A stretch of 64,000 nt of DNA, from NCBI RefSeq assembly GCF_902497785.1, contig NZ_CABVHK010000027.1:1-64000 (forward strand). Reading direction: 5' to 3'. Below, one piece after another: positions 45,950 to 56,235 of this stretch; within the stretch, counting starts at the first letter, position 1; each line of letters starts with the position of its first letter. The notes under the pieces were generated by a model. That model saw nothing but the letters and a program-made list of their open reading frames with translations, searched no databases and was not told where the DNA came from. The translations under genes and the position numbers were made by a program. This stretch comes from Pseudomonas fluorescens (GTDB lineage: Bacteria > Pseudomonadota > Gammaproteobacteria > Pseudomonadales > Pseudomonadaceae).

Positions 45950-46567
45950 TCATTGCCCCAGTTTGCGCGGTTGCCATTCCTTGATCACCAGCGTGACGTC
46001 AAGGTCGGCGCCGTGCAGTTTGATCCGCTCGGGCAGCCAGTAGCCGTTTTGTTCGGCGTAACTCAGGTATTCGACCTGCCAGCCATCCTGGTCCAGATTG
46101 GCCAGACGACTGTGGGCATCCAGCGTCAGGCGGCTTTTGCTGTCCGGCGCCGGGAGCCCGCGGACCCACCAGGCCAAGTGCGATACCGGCAACTTCCAGC
46201 CGAGCTGTTCTTCGAGCAGCACTTCCGGGGTCGGCGCTTCAAAGCGCCCCTGGTTGGCCACTTCCAGCGAGACTTTGCCCGGGCGACCGGTCAAGCGCGC
46301 CGCACCGCGACCCAGGGGGCCGGAGAGGCGGATGTCGTAGTAATCCTGTCGTTGCAGCCAGAACAAGGTGCCGCTGCCCGAGTCTTTCGGGGCGCGGATG
46401 CCGATCTTGCCGTTGATTTGCCAGCCATCAAGACCCGTCAGCTGCTGCTTGTGATCCCGCCATTGGCCCGGGTCGCCTTGACCCTGAACCGATTCGCGGG
46501 CGCCGAAGCCCGCGCAACCGGCGAGCAGGGCGATAAAACTGAAAACGATGAAGTGGCGCAAAAACAT
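45950..46567 (-). CDS. lolB: Outer-membrane lipoprotein receptor LolB
   Basis: 205-residue lipoprotein with lipobox LLAGC. It accepts lipoproteins from LolA and inserts them into the outer membrane. The lolB-ispE-prs order and the WQINGKIGIR and W-x-V-x-Y segments fit the family. It overlaps or abuts ispE and follows the TPR lipoprotein gene by 4 nt. Confidence 0.94.
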   Translation of the reverse strand: MFLRHFIVFSFIALLAGCAGFGARESVQGQGDPGQWRDHKQQLTGLDGWQINGKIGIRAPKDSGSGTLFWLQRQDYYDIRLSGPLGRGAARLTGRPGKVSLEVANQGRFEAPTPEVLLEEQLGWKLPVSHLAWWVRGLPAPDSKSRLTLDAHSRLANLDQDGWQVEYLSYAEQNGYWLPERIKLHGADLDVTLVIKEWQPRKLGQ

Positions 46568-46571
46568 AATC

Positions 46572-48296
46572 TTAAAGAGTCTCTGATCCGGTCAGGCGCT
46601 TGATGGTACCGCGCAGGATTGGGCTGTCGGGCTGTTCCTTGAGGAACTTGCTCCAGATTTGTCTGGCTTCGCGCTGCTTGCCGTTGGCCCACAGCACTTC
46701 ACCCAGGTGGGCGGCGACTTCCTGATCGGGGAAGCGGTCCAGCGCCTGGCGCAGGTAACGCTCGGCTTCATCGAGATTGCCCATGCGGAAATGCACCCAG
46801 CCGAGGCTGTCGAGTACCGCCGGGTCTTCCGGATTGATCTTGTGGGCCTGTTCGATCAGGGTCTTGGCTTCGGCATAACGGGTCGTGCGGTCGGACAGGG
46901 TGTAGCCGAGGGCGTTCAGCGCCATCGCGTTGTCCGGGTCACGCTTGATGATCAGTCGCAGGTCTTTTTCCATCTGCGCCAGGTCATTGCGTTTTTCCGC
47001 CTGCATGGCGCGGGTGTACAGCAGGTTCAGATCGTCCGGGTATTGCTGCAAGGCTTTTTGCAGAACACCCCAGGCCTTGTCCCCTTGTTTATTGGCGGAC
47101 AGGGTTTCGGCTTCGATCAGGTACAGCTGAATCGCGTAGTCGGGTTGTTCATCGCGCTCGCTGGCCAGTCGGCTTTGAGCTTCGGCGGTTTTGCCGTTGT
47201 TCATCAGGATATCGGCCTGACGCAATTGCGCCGGCAGAAAATCATTGCCCGGGCCGACCTGGGCGTATTCGATCAACGCACCCTGGGGATCGTTGCGCTC
47301 TTCAGCGATACGACCCAGGTTCAAATGCGCGGAGTCGACATGGCTTTCCCGCGCGATCAGGTCTTCCAGATACCCCTTGGCCTCGTCCCAGGCTTTGGCT
47401 TCGAGGCACACCAGCGCCAGCGAATAACGCAGTTCGTCGTCTTCCGGGTATTGCTGAACCAGGCTGGAGAACTCGGCTTTGGCGTCGTCCATCCGGTCCT
47501 GTTCGACCAGCATGCGCGCGTAAGTCAGGCGCAGGCGTTTGTCTTCCGGGTACTTTTTGATGCTTTTTTGCAGCAGCGGCAGGGCTTCGTCGCCACGGTC
47601 AAGGGTTTGCAGCAGGCGTGCGCGCAAGAGAATCGGAGCAATTTCGCCGTCGTCCGGTGGATTGTCTTCCAGCAGGGCCAGCGCGCCTTTGCTGTCGCCG
47701 TCCTGTTGCAGGAGCAAGGCCTTGCCGAAAATCAACTGACTGTTGTTGGGGTGACGCTGCAACAAACGGTCAAAACTTTTCATCAAGCCGTTGCGGGTTT
47801 CCTGATCGGTATCGGCCGCAGAGAGTGCGAGGAAGTCGAAATGCGTGTCGCCCTTGCCTTGCAGCACTTTCTCCATATAAACCATGGAGTCGTCATAGCG
47901 CCCGGCGCGCGCCAGTTGCACGGCAGCGGCCCGTTGCGCCTCCAGGTCGTCAGGCGCGTTTTTCGCCCAGATCAGCGCGGTATCGAGGGCAGCCTGATCG
48001 GCGCCCAGGTACTCGGCGATACGGAATGCCCGCTCGGAGATGCCCGGATCCTGAGTGTTGATGGCCTGGGTCACGTAGTTGTCCAGGGCAATGTCGAAAC
48101 GATTGCGCTGGCCAGCCAGTTCGGCGCTCAACAGGCTGAAGACGGTTTCTTCGCTGAATGAGCTGTAAACCTTGGGCTTTTCAGGGGCCGGAGTGCTGTC
48201 TTCGACCGGCGGCGTACCGTCGGGTGAAACGGGGGCCATGGACTGGCAGCCGCTGAGGAAGACAAAGGCGAGGAGCAACGCGGAAGATCTATTCAT
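46572..48296 (-). CDS. TPR-repeat lipoprotein
   Basis: 574-residue protein with a lipoprotein signal (FVFLSGCQSM) and about a dozen tetratricopeptide repeats (for example LNALGYTLSDRTTRYAEAKTLIEQA and LDSLGWVHFRMGNLDEAERYLRQAL). It is probably anchored in the outer membrane facing the periplasm and acts as a scaffold. The homologue before lolB in P. aeruginosa is PA4667; the exact role is not known. It is the first gene of the TPR-lolB-ispE unit, divergent from hemA. Confidence 0.88.
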   Translation of the reverse strand: MNRSSALLLAFVFLSGCQSMAPVSPDGTPPVEDSTPAPEKPKVYSSFSEETVFSLLSAELAGQRNRFDIALDNYVTQAINTQDPGISERAFRIAEYLGADQAALDTALIWAKNAPDDLEAQRAAAVQLARAGRYDDSMVYMEKVLQGKGDTHFDFLALSAADTDQETRNGLMKSFDRLLQRHPNNSQLIFGKALLLQQDGDSKGALALLEDNPPDDGEIAPILLRARLLQTLDRGDEALPLLQKSIKKYPEDKRLRLTYARMLVEQDRMDDAKAEFSSLVQQYPEDDELRYSLALVCLEAKAWDEAKGYLEDLIARESHVDSAHLNLGRIAEERNDPQGALIEYAQVGPGNDFLPAQLRQADILMNNGKTAEAQSRLASERDEQPDYAIQLYLIEAETLSANKQGDKAWGVLQKALQQYPDDLNLLYTRAMQAEKRNDLAQMEKDLRLIIKRDPDNAMALNALGYTLSDRTTRYAEAKTLIEQAHKINPEDPAVLDSLGWVHFRMGNLDEAERYLRQALDRFPDQEVAAHLGEVLWANGKQREARQIWSKFLKEQPDSPILRGTIKRLTGSETL

Positions 48297-48359
48297 ATAG
48301 GAAGAGGACGACTAACCTGCGGTCGGATCATCATGACACAAGCCTTCGGCCAAACATAA

Positions 48360-48459
48360 TGTAGGAGCGAGCTTGCTCGCGATGGTCGTTAACGATAACG
48401 CGAGCTGCCTGAATAAACGCATTAACCTCACTTTTTTCGCGAGCAAGCTCGCTCCTACA
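48360..48459. repeat. REP pair, GTAGGAGCGAGCTTGCTCGCGA family
   Basis: Perfect 23-nt arms at 48360-48382 and 48437-48459. It lies in the 270-nt divergent region between the TPR gene and hemA, so it may separate the two promoters. Confidence 0.9.
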
Positions 48460-48566
48460 GAAAGCCTCTATAGAGGCGAGTCATTGGGACAATAGTCAGC
48501 AGTAGTTGTTCTGGCTCTGTCGAAGTAGGACAATTGTCGGCTTCTCGTCACCATCAGCGACCTTGA

Positions 48567-49852
48567 ATGGCCTTCCTTGCACTCGGTATCAACCACAAGA
48601 CTGCTTCAGTAGACGTCCGCGAGCGCGTGGCCTTTACCCCTGAGCAGCTGGTGGAGGCGTTGCAGCAGCTCTGCCGACTGACCGACAGCCGCGAAGCTGC
48701 GATCCTCTCCACCTGCAATCGCAGTGAACTCTATATAGAACAGGATCACCTTTCGGCTGACATCATCTTGCGCTGGCTGGCCGATTATCACCATTTGAGC
48801 CTCGAAGAACTGCGCGCGAGCGCGTATGTGCACGAAGATGATGCGGCAGTTCGTCACATGATGCGGGTGGCCTCCGGGCTCGATTCGCTGGTGTTGGGCG
48901 AACCGCAGATTCTCGGCCAGATGAAATCCTGTTACGCCGTGGCTCGCGAGGCCGGCACCATCGGTCCGCTGCTCGGGCGTTTGTTTCAAGCGACGTTCAA
49001 TGCGGCCAAGCAGGTGCGAACCGACACCGCCATTGGTGAAAACCCGGTGTCCGTGGCGTTTGCCGCGGTCAGCCTGGCCAAGCAGATCTTCAGCGACTTG
49101 CAACGCAGCCAGGCCCTGCTGATCGGCGCCGGCGAGACCATCACCCTGGTCGCCCGCCATCTGCATGAACTCGGCGTCAAGCGCATCGTCGTCGCCAACC
49201 GCACCCTGGAACGCGCGAGCATTCTGGCCGAGCAGTTCGGCGCCCATGCCGTTTTACTCTCGGACATCCCGGCAGAACTGGTGCGCAGCGACATCGTCAT
49301 CAGTTCCACCGCGAGCCAGTTGCCGATCCTCGGCAAGGGCGCCGTGGAAAGTGCCTTGAAGCTGCGCAAGCACAAGCCGATCTTCATGGTGGACATCGCC
49401 GTACCGCGCGATATCGAGCCCGAAGTCGGCGAGTTGGACGACGTTTACCTGTACAGCGTCGACGATCTCCACGAAGTGGTCGCCGAAAACCTCAAGAGCC
49501 GTCAGGGCGCTGCGCAAGCGGCCGAAGAGATGGTCTCGATCGGTGCCGAAGATTTCATGGTGCGCCTGCGCGAACTGGCGGCGGTGGATGTGCTCAAGGC
49601 CTATCGCCAGCAAAGTGAGCGCCTGCGTGACGAAGAATTGCAGAAAGCCCAGCGCATGCTGGCCAACGGCAGCAGCGCCGAAGACGTGCTGCTGCAACTG
49701 GCGCGCGGCCTGACCAACAAACTCATGCACGCCCCGAGCGTGCAGTTGAAAAAGCTCTCTGCCGAAGGTCGCCTCGATGCACTGGCCATGGCCCAGGAAC
49801 TCTTTGCCCTCGGTGAGGGTTCATCGGATAGCTTTTCGGATAAGAAACCGCA

Positions 49853-49856
<4 letters not shown>
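48567..49856 (+). CDS. hemA: Glutamyl-tRNA reductase
   Basis: 429-residue enzyme for the first committed step of tetrapyrrole synthesis, reducing Glu-tRNA to glutamate-1-semialdehyde. Catalytic Cys50 lies in LSTCNRSELY, and the NADPH domain has GAGETITLVARHL. The C-terminal dimerisation helices are present. It is the head of a tight operon hemA-prfA-prmC-moeB-murI, overlapping prfA by 4 nt. Confidence 0.97.
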
Positions 49857-50928
<1,072 letters not shown>

Positions 50929-50932
<4 letters not shown>

Positions 50933-51759
50933 CGATCATTGCCAGTTTGTTGCGCGCCGCGGATTTACCCGACTCGCCGACGGCGCGTCTGGACGCTGAA
51001 TTGCTGCTGGCCGCGGCGTTGGGCAAATCCCGCAGTTTTCTGCACACCTGGCCGGAGCGCATCGTTCCCAGCGACGCGGCGCTGAAGTTCGCCGAGTTTC
51101 TGCAACGCCGTCGTGGCGGTGAACCGGTGGCGTACATTCTTGGCCAGCAAGGTTTCTGGAAGCTTGATCTGGAAGTCGCGCCGCACACGCTGATCCCGCG
51201 CCCGGACACTGAATTGCTGGTGGAAACCGCGCTGGCATTGTTGCCCGCGACTCCGGCCAGAGTTCTCGATCTCGGTACGGGCAGCGGCGCCATCGCCCTG
51301 GCCCTGGCGAGTGAGCGCCCGGCGTGGAACGTCACTGCCGTGGACCGTGTACTCGAAGCCGTAGCCCTGGCGGAACGCAATCGCCAGCGCCTGCACTTGA
51401 ACAACGCCACGGTGCTGAGCAGTCACTGGTTCAGCGCCCTGGACGGTCAGCGTTTTCAACTGATCATCAGCAACCCGCCTTACATTGCCTCGACCGATCC
51501 GCATCTGGCCGAGGGCGACGTGCGTTTTGAACCGGCCAGCGCGCTGGTCGCCGGCATCGACGGGCTCGACGATCTGCGTCTGATCGTCGCCCAGGCGCCG
51601 GATTATCTGGACGCGGGCGGTTGGTTGATGCTCGAACACGGTTACGATCAAGCCGAGGCTGTGCGCAATTTGCTGCTGAGCCGCGGCTTCGAGGAAGTTC
51701 ACAGCCGCACCGATCTGGGCGGCCACCAACGGATCAGCCTGGGGCGCCTGCCGTGCTGA
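50929..51759 (+). CDS. prmC: Peptide chain release factor N5-glutamine methyltransferase
   Basis: 276-residue SAM-dependent methyltransferase that methylates the GGQ glutamine of RF1 and RF2. Seen: SAM motif LDLGTGSGAIALALA and the catalytic NPPYI. It is coupled to its substrate gene prfA through ATGA and overlaps moeB by 7 nt. Confidence 0.97.
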
Positions 51760-52508
51760 ATGATCAGGAATTGTTGCGCTACAGTCGGCAGATTCTGTTG
51801 CAGCACGTCGATATCGACGGGCAGTTGCGACTCAAGCAAAGCCGCGTATTGATCGTCGGTCTCGGCGGACTCGGTTCGCCGGTTGCGCTGTACCTCGCCG
51901 CTGCCGGCGTCGGCGAACTGCATCTGGCGGATTTCGACAGCGTCGACCTGACCAACCTGCAACGCCAGATCGTGCACGACACCGACTGCGTCGGGCTGAG
52001 CAAAGTCGATTCGGCGATCCGTCGCCTGAGCGCAATCAACCCCGAGATCACGTTAGTCGCCCATCGCACTGCGCTGGACGAAGATTCTTTGGCGGCAGCG
52101 GTTGCCGCCGTGGATCTGGTGCTCGACTGCTCGGACAATTTTTCCACCCGCGAAGCGGTGAACGCCGCGTGTGTGTTCGCCGGCAAACCCTTGGTCAGCG
52201 GCGCGGCAATTCGCCTCGAAGGGCAGTTGTCGGTGTTCGACCCGCGTCGCCCGGAGAGTCCGTGTTACCACTGTTTATATGGGCACGGCAGCGAAGCCGA
52301 GTTGACGTGCAGCGAGGCCGGCGTCATCGGTCCGCTGGTGGGCCTGGTCGGCAGTCTTCAGGCGCTGGAAGCGCTGAAACTGCTGGTTGGTTTCGGCGAG
52401 CCGCTGGTGGGCCGCTTGTTGCTGATCGACGCGTTGGGCTCGCGTTTTCGTGAGTTGCGCGTCAAGCGTGATCCCGGTTGCAGCGTCTGCGGGTCGAAAC
52501 ATGCGTGA
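51753..52508 (+). CDS. moeB: Molybdopterin-synthase adenylyltransferase MoeB
   Basis: 251-residue E1-like enzyme that adenylates the MoaD C-terminus (or ThiS-like proteins). Seen: nucleotide motif GLGGLGSPVALYLAAAG, the NLQRQIVH segment with the R-x-x-x-Q-x-V element, and two CxxC zinc pairs (CYHCLY and CSVCGS). It starts at a GTG (51753) inside the prmC end; no rhodanese domain is present. Confidence 0.93.
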   Translation: MLNDQELLRYSRQILLQHVDIDGQLRLKQSRVLIVGLGGLGSPVALYLAAAGVGELHLADFDSVDLTNLQRQIVHDTDCVGLSKVDSAIRRLSAINPEITLVAHRTALDEDSLAAAVAAVDLVLDCSDNFSTREAVNAACVFAGKPLVSGAAIRLEGQLSVFDPRRPESPCYHCLYGHGSEAELTCSEAGVIGPLVGLVGSLQALEALKLLVGFGEPLVGRLLLIDALGSRFRELRVKRDPGCSVCGSKHA

Positions 52509-53292
52509 AGCGCCGATTGGCGTGTTCGACTCCGGCGTCGGTGGGTTGTCGGTGCTGGCCGAGATCCAGCGTTTGCTGCCCAACGAATCCCTGTTGTACG
52601 TCGCAGACTGCGGCAATGTGCCTTACGGCGAGAAAACCCCGGAGTTCATCCGCCAGCGTTGCAGCGTGATGGCCGGATTTTTCCGGCAGCAGGGCGCCAA
52701 GGCTCTGGTGCTGGCCTGCAACACGGCGACGGTCGCCGGTGTCGCCGACTTGCGACGCGATTATCCGCAGTGGCCCATCGTCGGCATGGAGCCCGCCGTC
52801 AAACCGGCCGCGGCTGCCACGCGCAGCGGCGTGGTCGGTGTGCTCGCCACCACCGGCACCTTGCAGAGCGCCAAATTTGCCGCGTTACTGGACCGTTTCG
52901 CCACCGATGTCCGGGTGATCACTCAGCCGTGTCCGGGGCTGGTGGAGTTGATTGAAAACGGCGATCTGCACAGTTCCGCGTTGCGTGAGTTGCTGGCCAG
53001 CTATGTCGGGCCGCTGCTCGCCGCTGGCTGTGACACGATTATTCTCGGCTGCACGCATTATCCCTTCCTGAAACCGTTGCTTAAGCAGATGATCCCGGAT
53101 GACATCAGCCTGATCGATACGGGGGCGGCTGTAGCGCGGCAACTTCAGCGCCTGTTGGCCGAGCGCGAGTTGCTCGCCCTCGGCCCTGTTCATGAGGCGC
53201 GATTCTGGACGAGTGCCGATCCGATTCATTTCAAGAATGTGTTGCCGGTCCTGTGGAATTCGCCCGGTAGTGTGCAAAGCTTCAGTTTGTAA
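52501..53292 (+). CDS. murI: Glutamate racemase
   Basis: 263-residue enzyme that makes D-glutamate for peptidoglycan. The two catalytic cysteines are in ACNTATV and GCTHYPF; the N-terminus IGVFDSGVGGLSV is diagnostic. It overlaps moeB by 8 nt and is the last gene of the operon. Confidence 0.96.
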   Translation: MREAPIGVFDSGVGGLSVLAEIQRLLPNESLLYVADCGNVPYGEKTPEFIRQRCSVMAGFFRQQGAKALVLACNTATVAGVADLRRDYPQWPIVGMEPAVKPAAAATRSGVVGVLATTGTLQSAKFAALLDRFATDVRVITQPCPGLVELIENGDLHSSALRELLASYVGPLLAAGCDTIILGCTHYPFLKPLLKQMIPDDISLIDTGAAVARQLQRLLAERELLALGPVHEARFWTSADPIHFKNVLPVLWNSPGSVQSFSL

Positions 53293-53410
53293 AAAAAATG
53301 TGAAATAGAGGTGTTGTCGCTGAACTTCTGAATAAGCGCGGACTTCTATAGCTTTGACTGCTGAGCTGCAAAAAAAAACTTAATGAAATGATCGGAAAAG
53401 GATGTTTCTA

Positions 53411-53929
53411 GTGAAGAGACTATTCTGCTTGGCCGCGATTGCGGCCGCATTGACGGGGCAAAGTTTTACGGCACAGGCGGCGGGGGTGGAGTTCGGAGTC
53501 GGGGCAACCAGCGATTCCACCATGACTTACCGATTGGGCATGCAATTCGACTGGGACAAGAGCTGGCTGCAAAGTGACGTCGGTCGTCTGACCGGTTACT
53601 GGAGCGGCGCCTACACCTATTGGGAAGGCGACGAGACCTCAAGCAATCACAGCCTCTCGTTTTCGCCGGTGTTGGTTTATGAGTTTGCCGGGCAGAACGT
53701 CAAGCCGTATGTCGAGTTGGGGGTTGGCGTAGCGTTGTTTTCCAACACCGAACTTGAAAACAACAAACTGGGCGGTGCCTTTCAGTTCGAAGACCGCTTC
53801 GGGTTTGGTCTGCGTTTTGCGGGCGGGCATGAGGTCGGGATTCGTGCCACGCACTATTCCAATGCCGGGCTCAGCAGCCCGAACGACGGTGTAGAGAGTT
53901 ACGCATTGCACTACACGATGCCGTTGTAA
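53411..53929 (+). CDS. pagL: Lipid A 3-O-deacylase PagL
   Basis: 172-residue outer-membrane beta-barrel enzyme that removes the 3-O acyl chain of lipid A. It has a signal peptide (ending AQAA) and is close to P. aeruginosa PagL throughout (MTYRLGMQFDWDKSWLQ; TGYWSGAYTYWEG). The catalytic residues are His148, Ser150 and Glu162 in THYSNAGLSSPNDGVE. It very likely starts at GTG 53411, with AAAAGG about 8 nt upstream; the ATG at 53402 sits on that site. It follows murI by 118 nt and probably has its own promoter. Confidence 0.94.
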   Translation: MKRLFCLAAIAAALTGQSFTAQAAGVEFGVGATSDSTMTYRLGMQFDWDKSWLQSDVGRLTGYWSGAYTYWEGDETSSNHSLSFSPVLVYEFAGQNVKPYVELGVGVALFSNTELENNKLGGAFQFEDRFGFGLRFAGGHEVGIRATHYSNAGLSSPNDGVESYALHYTMPL

Positions 53930-53937
53930 GGCTAAAA

Positions 53938-54080
53938 GCATCGCGGGCAAGCCCGCTCCCACAGGACTTGAGTCGATTCACAATAATGTGATCAACACAG
54001 ATTCTCCCAGAGGACTTGAGTCGATTCACACTAATGTGATCGACACAAATCCTGTGGGAGCGTGGCTTGCCCGCGAATGC
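53938..54080. repeat. REP pair with a duplicated internal segment
   Basis: Outer arms of the GCGGGCAAGCCCGCTCCCAC family at ~53938-53966 and ~54050-54080; the right arm has one extra-base difference (GGAGCGTGGCTTGCCCGCG). Between them, a 48-nt unit beginning AGGACTTGAGTCGATTCACA is present twice (from 53963 and 54011) with few mismatches. Confidence 0.85.
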
Positions 54081-54105
54081 GTCGGATCTGACAACAGCGC
54101 TCTTA

Positions 54106-54411
54106 TTACCGATACGCCGTGGTAATTCCCTGCCGCTCTTCAATGCATTCCGGTGCGCCCATCTCGAACTCCCGGCAGATCAGCGGGCGTTTTTCGTAGA
54201 TCGTGCACATCATGCTGTTGCGATCCAGCGCGGCGCACCAGCCGTCGTCCAGGCGCAGCATGACTTCCCCACCCCAATCATCGGTATCGATAAAACGTTC
54301 GGGCACGCCCGTGTCGGTGATCAGCATGACTTCGAGCTGGCAGCAGCAAGCCGCGCAGGTCGAGCAGGTGACCGCCGGCTCGGCGATTTGCGTGTGGGGA
54401 ATGGTTTTCAT
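54106..54411 (-). CDS. YkgJ-family cysteine cluster protein
   Basis: 101-residue protein with a CSTCAACCC cluster near residue 16-24 and further cysteines (GWCAALD, MMCTIYEKRPLICREF, APEC), a pattern that probably binds iron-sulfur or zinc. YkgJ (UPF0153) proteins have no firmly established role. It lies 53 nt after the DUF2878 gene on the same strand and may be read by the long light/UV-type operon or have its own promoter. Confidence 0.88.
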   Translation of the reverse strand: MKTIPHTQIAEPAVTCSTCAACCCQLEVMLITDTGVPERFIDTDDWGGEVMLRLDDGWCAALDRNSMMCTIYEKRPLICREFEMGAPECIEERQGITTAYR

Positions 54412-54464
54412 GGCGCGCAGTGTAAGTCAGTCGGTCACCGCTGTGTGAAAGGCCTGACGGACGC

Positions 54465-54971
54465 TCAGGGGGGAGCGTCGGATGCCGCCAGCCGCTGGGC
54501 CATGAAATGCAGCGTGGGAAACAGCAATGCCCAGAGTAATCCGATGCCAACAAGCGTCGGCAATTGCCCGTAAGGGAATTGCACCCCGGCCAGTTGTCCT
54601 CCGGCGTAATAGGACAAGGGACCACCTGCGGCACCCAACAGGCTGCCCAGCCACCAGGGGTTTGCTGTCCATTGCAGGCAATGACGCAACGTTGTCGCCA
54701 GTAGTGCCCATAGCAACATCAGCCATAAAGGAATCAGCGGCGCGATATCGTCGAACTCGAATACGCCCAGCCAGCGCAAGGAACTGTCGACTGTCGTGCC
54801 CAACAGGACCACGCTGAGGATCAGCCGGCCTTCATCGGCCCAGCGACTTATCCACAGCAGATGAATCACCAGAGCGCCCAGCGCCACCAGCAACCACAAA
54901 CTGTTGCCGCCGATCACACAGGCAAACCAGCCGAGCTGAAACAGTGCCGCATTGGCCAGGCGTTCAAGCAT
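54465..54971 (-). CDS. DUF2878 membrane protein
   Basis: 168-residue inner-membrane protein with about five hydrophobic helices (for example LWLLVALGALVIHLLWI, LIPLWLMLLWALLATTL). The family is found next to Cfa-like, DUF1365 and FAD-oxidoreductase genes in many proteobacteria; the function is unknown. It overlaps the cfa-like gene by 8 nt and is the last strictly coupled gene of the unit. Confidence 0.85.
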   Translation of the reverse strand: MLERLANAALFQLGWFACVIGGNSLWLLVALGALVIHLLWISRWADEGRLILSVVLLGTTVDSSLRWLGVFEFDDIAPLIPLWLMLLWALLATTLRHCLQWTANPWWLGSLLGAAGGPLSYYAGGQLAGVQFPYGQLPTLVGIGLLWALLFPTLHFMAQRLAASDAPP

Positions 54972-56235
54972 CGAAACGGCCGAGCAGCGGCGCGGTGATT
55001 GCCGAAGGTTTGGCCAGCAGTAGCTGCGCGGTGCCGATGGAGCGCTCCAGGAAGCCGCCTTCGCAGTAACACAGGTAAAACTCCCACAGCCGCAGGAAAT
55101 AGTCGTCGTAGCCCAATTCGCTCAAGCGCCCGTGGGCGCGGCGAAAATTCTCATGCCACAGGCGCAAGGTTCGCGCGTAGTGCAGGCCGAAATCCTCCAT
55201 GTGCAGCAAGTTCATGTCAGTGTCGCGGCTGACGATTTCCAGCATCTTCTGCACGCAGGGCAGGGCGCCGCCGGGAAAGATGTAGCGTTGAATGAAATCG
55301 ACACTGCCCTTGGCCTGTTCGTAGCGTTGCTCGCGAATGGTGATGGCCTGCAACAGCATCAAGCCATTGCCCTTGAGCAAATGCGCACACTGCTTGAAGT
55401 AGGTCGGCAGAAAGCGATGGCCCACGGCTTCGATCATTTCGATCGACACCAGTTTGTCGTACTGCCCGGTAAGGTCGCGATAATCCTTGAGCAGCAGCGT
55501 GACCTGATTCTGCAGGCCAAGGGCTTCGATGCGTTGCGCGGTAAACGCGAACTGCTCTTTGGACAGCGTGGTGGTCGTGACTTTGCAGCCGTAATGCTGT
55601 GCCGCGTACAACGCCATGCTGCCCCAACCCGTGCCGATTTCCAGAAGGTGATCGTCCGGTTTCAGGTCGAGCTTGCGACAGATCCGTTCGAGCTTGTTCA
55701 GCTGTGCCTGTTCCAGTGTGTCGTCGGGGCTGAGGAATTGTGCCGCTGAATACATCATCGTCGGGTCGAGAAATTGTTCGAACAGGTCGTTGCCCAGGTC
55801 GTAGTGCGCGGCGATGTTTTTCTGCGAGCCCTTGCGCGTATTGCGATTGAGCCAGTGCAGCCCTTGCACGAACGGTCGGCCAAGTTTGGCCAGTCCACCT
55901 TCCAGCGCGTCCAGTACCTCGAGGTTACTGACGAACACCCGGACCACCGCGGTCAGGTCCGGCGAAGTCCAGTAACCGTGAATGAACGCCTCGCCGGCAC
56001 CGATCGAACCGTTACTCGCCACCAAACCCCATGCAGCCGCATCGAGAATGTGGATTTCGCCTGTCAGATGGCTGCCGGCGCAGCCGAAGACCTGCCGTTC
56101 GCCGTCCTCGACGACCACCAGTTGCCCGTGTTTGAGGTGCGCCAACTGGCGCAGCACGCCACGCCGTAGCAGCGATCCGGTCAGGCCGTGGGTGCTGAGC
56201 CGGTTGGCTTTGACCAGCACACTAGAGGATTTCAT
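54964..56235 (-). CDS. Cyclopropane-fatty-acyl-phospholipid synthase family methyltransferase
   Basis: 423-residue SAM-dependent fatty-acid methyltransferase. Seen: SAM motif LLEIGTGWGSMALYAAQ, YSAAQFLSPDDTLEQAQ, and the EMIEAVGHRFLPTYF and CYCEGGF segments typical of CFA synthases. In this gene company it may act on membrane unsaturated fatty acids in a branch such as methylated furan fatty acids (the UfaM/UfaD-type pathway) rather than cyclopropanation; this is inference. The ATG at 56235 lies in the end of the DUF1365 gene with a 14-nt overlap. Confidence 0.88.
   Translation of the reverse strand: MKSSSVLVKANRLSTHGLTGSLLRRGVLRQLAHLKHGQLVVVEDGERQVFGCAGSHLTGEIHILDAAAWGLVASNGSIGAGEAFIHGYWTSPDLTAVVRVFVSNLEVLDALEGGLAKLGRPFVQGLHWLNRNTRKGSQKNIAAHYDLGNDLFEQFLDPTMMYSAAQFLSPDDTLEQAQLNKLERICRKLDLKPDDHLLEIGTGWGSMALYAAQHYGCKVTTTTLSKEQFAFTAQRIEALGLQNQVTLLLKDYRDLTGQYDKLVSIEMIEAVGHRFLPTYFKQCAHLLKGNGLMLLQAITIREQRYEQAKGSVDFIQRYIFPGGALPCVQKMLEIVSRDTDMNLLHMEDFGLHYARTLRLWHENFRRAHGRLSELGYDDYFLRLWEFYLCYCEGGFLERSIGTAQLLLAKPSAITAPLLGRFDA

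Noticed and set aside
51753..52508. ThiF or UBA-type defence (CBASS) E1 protein
   Set aside because: Position in hemA-prfA-prmC-murI, length and the two zinc CxxC pairs fit housekeeping MoeB; there are no nucleotidyltransferase or effector genes nearby.
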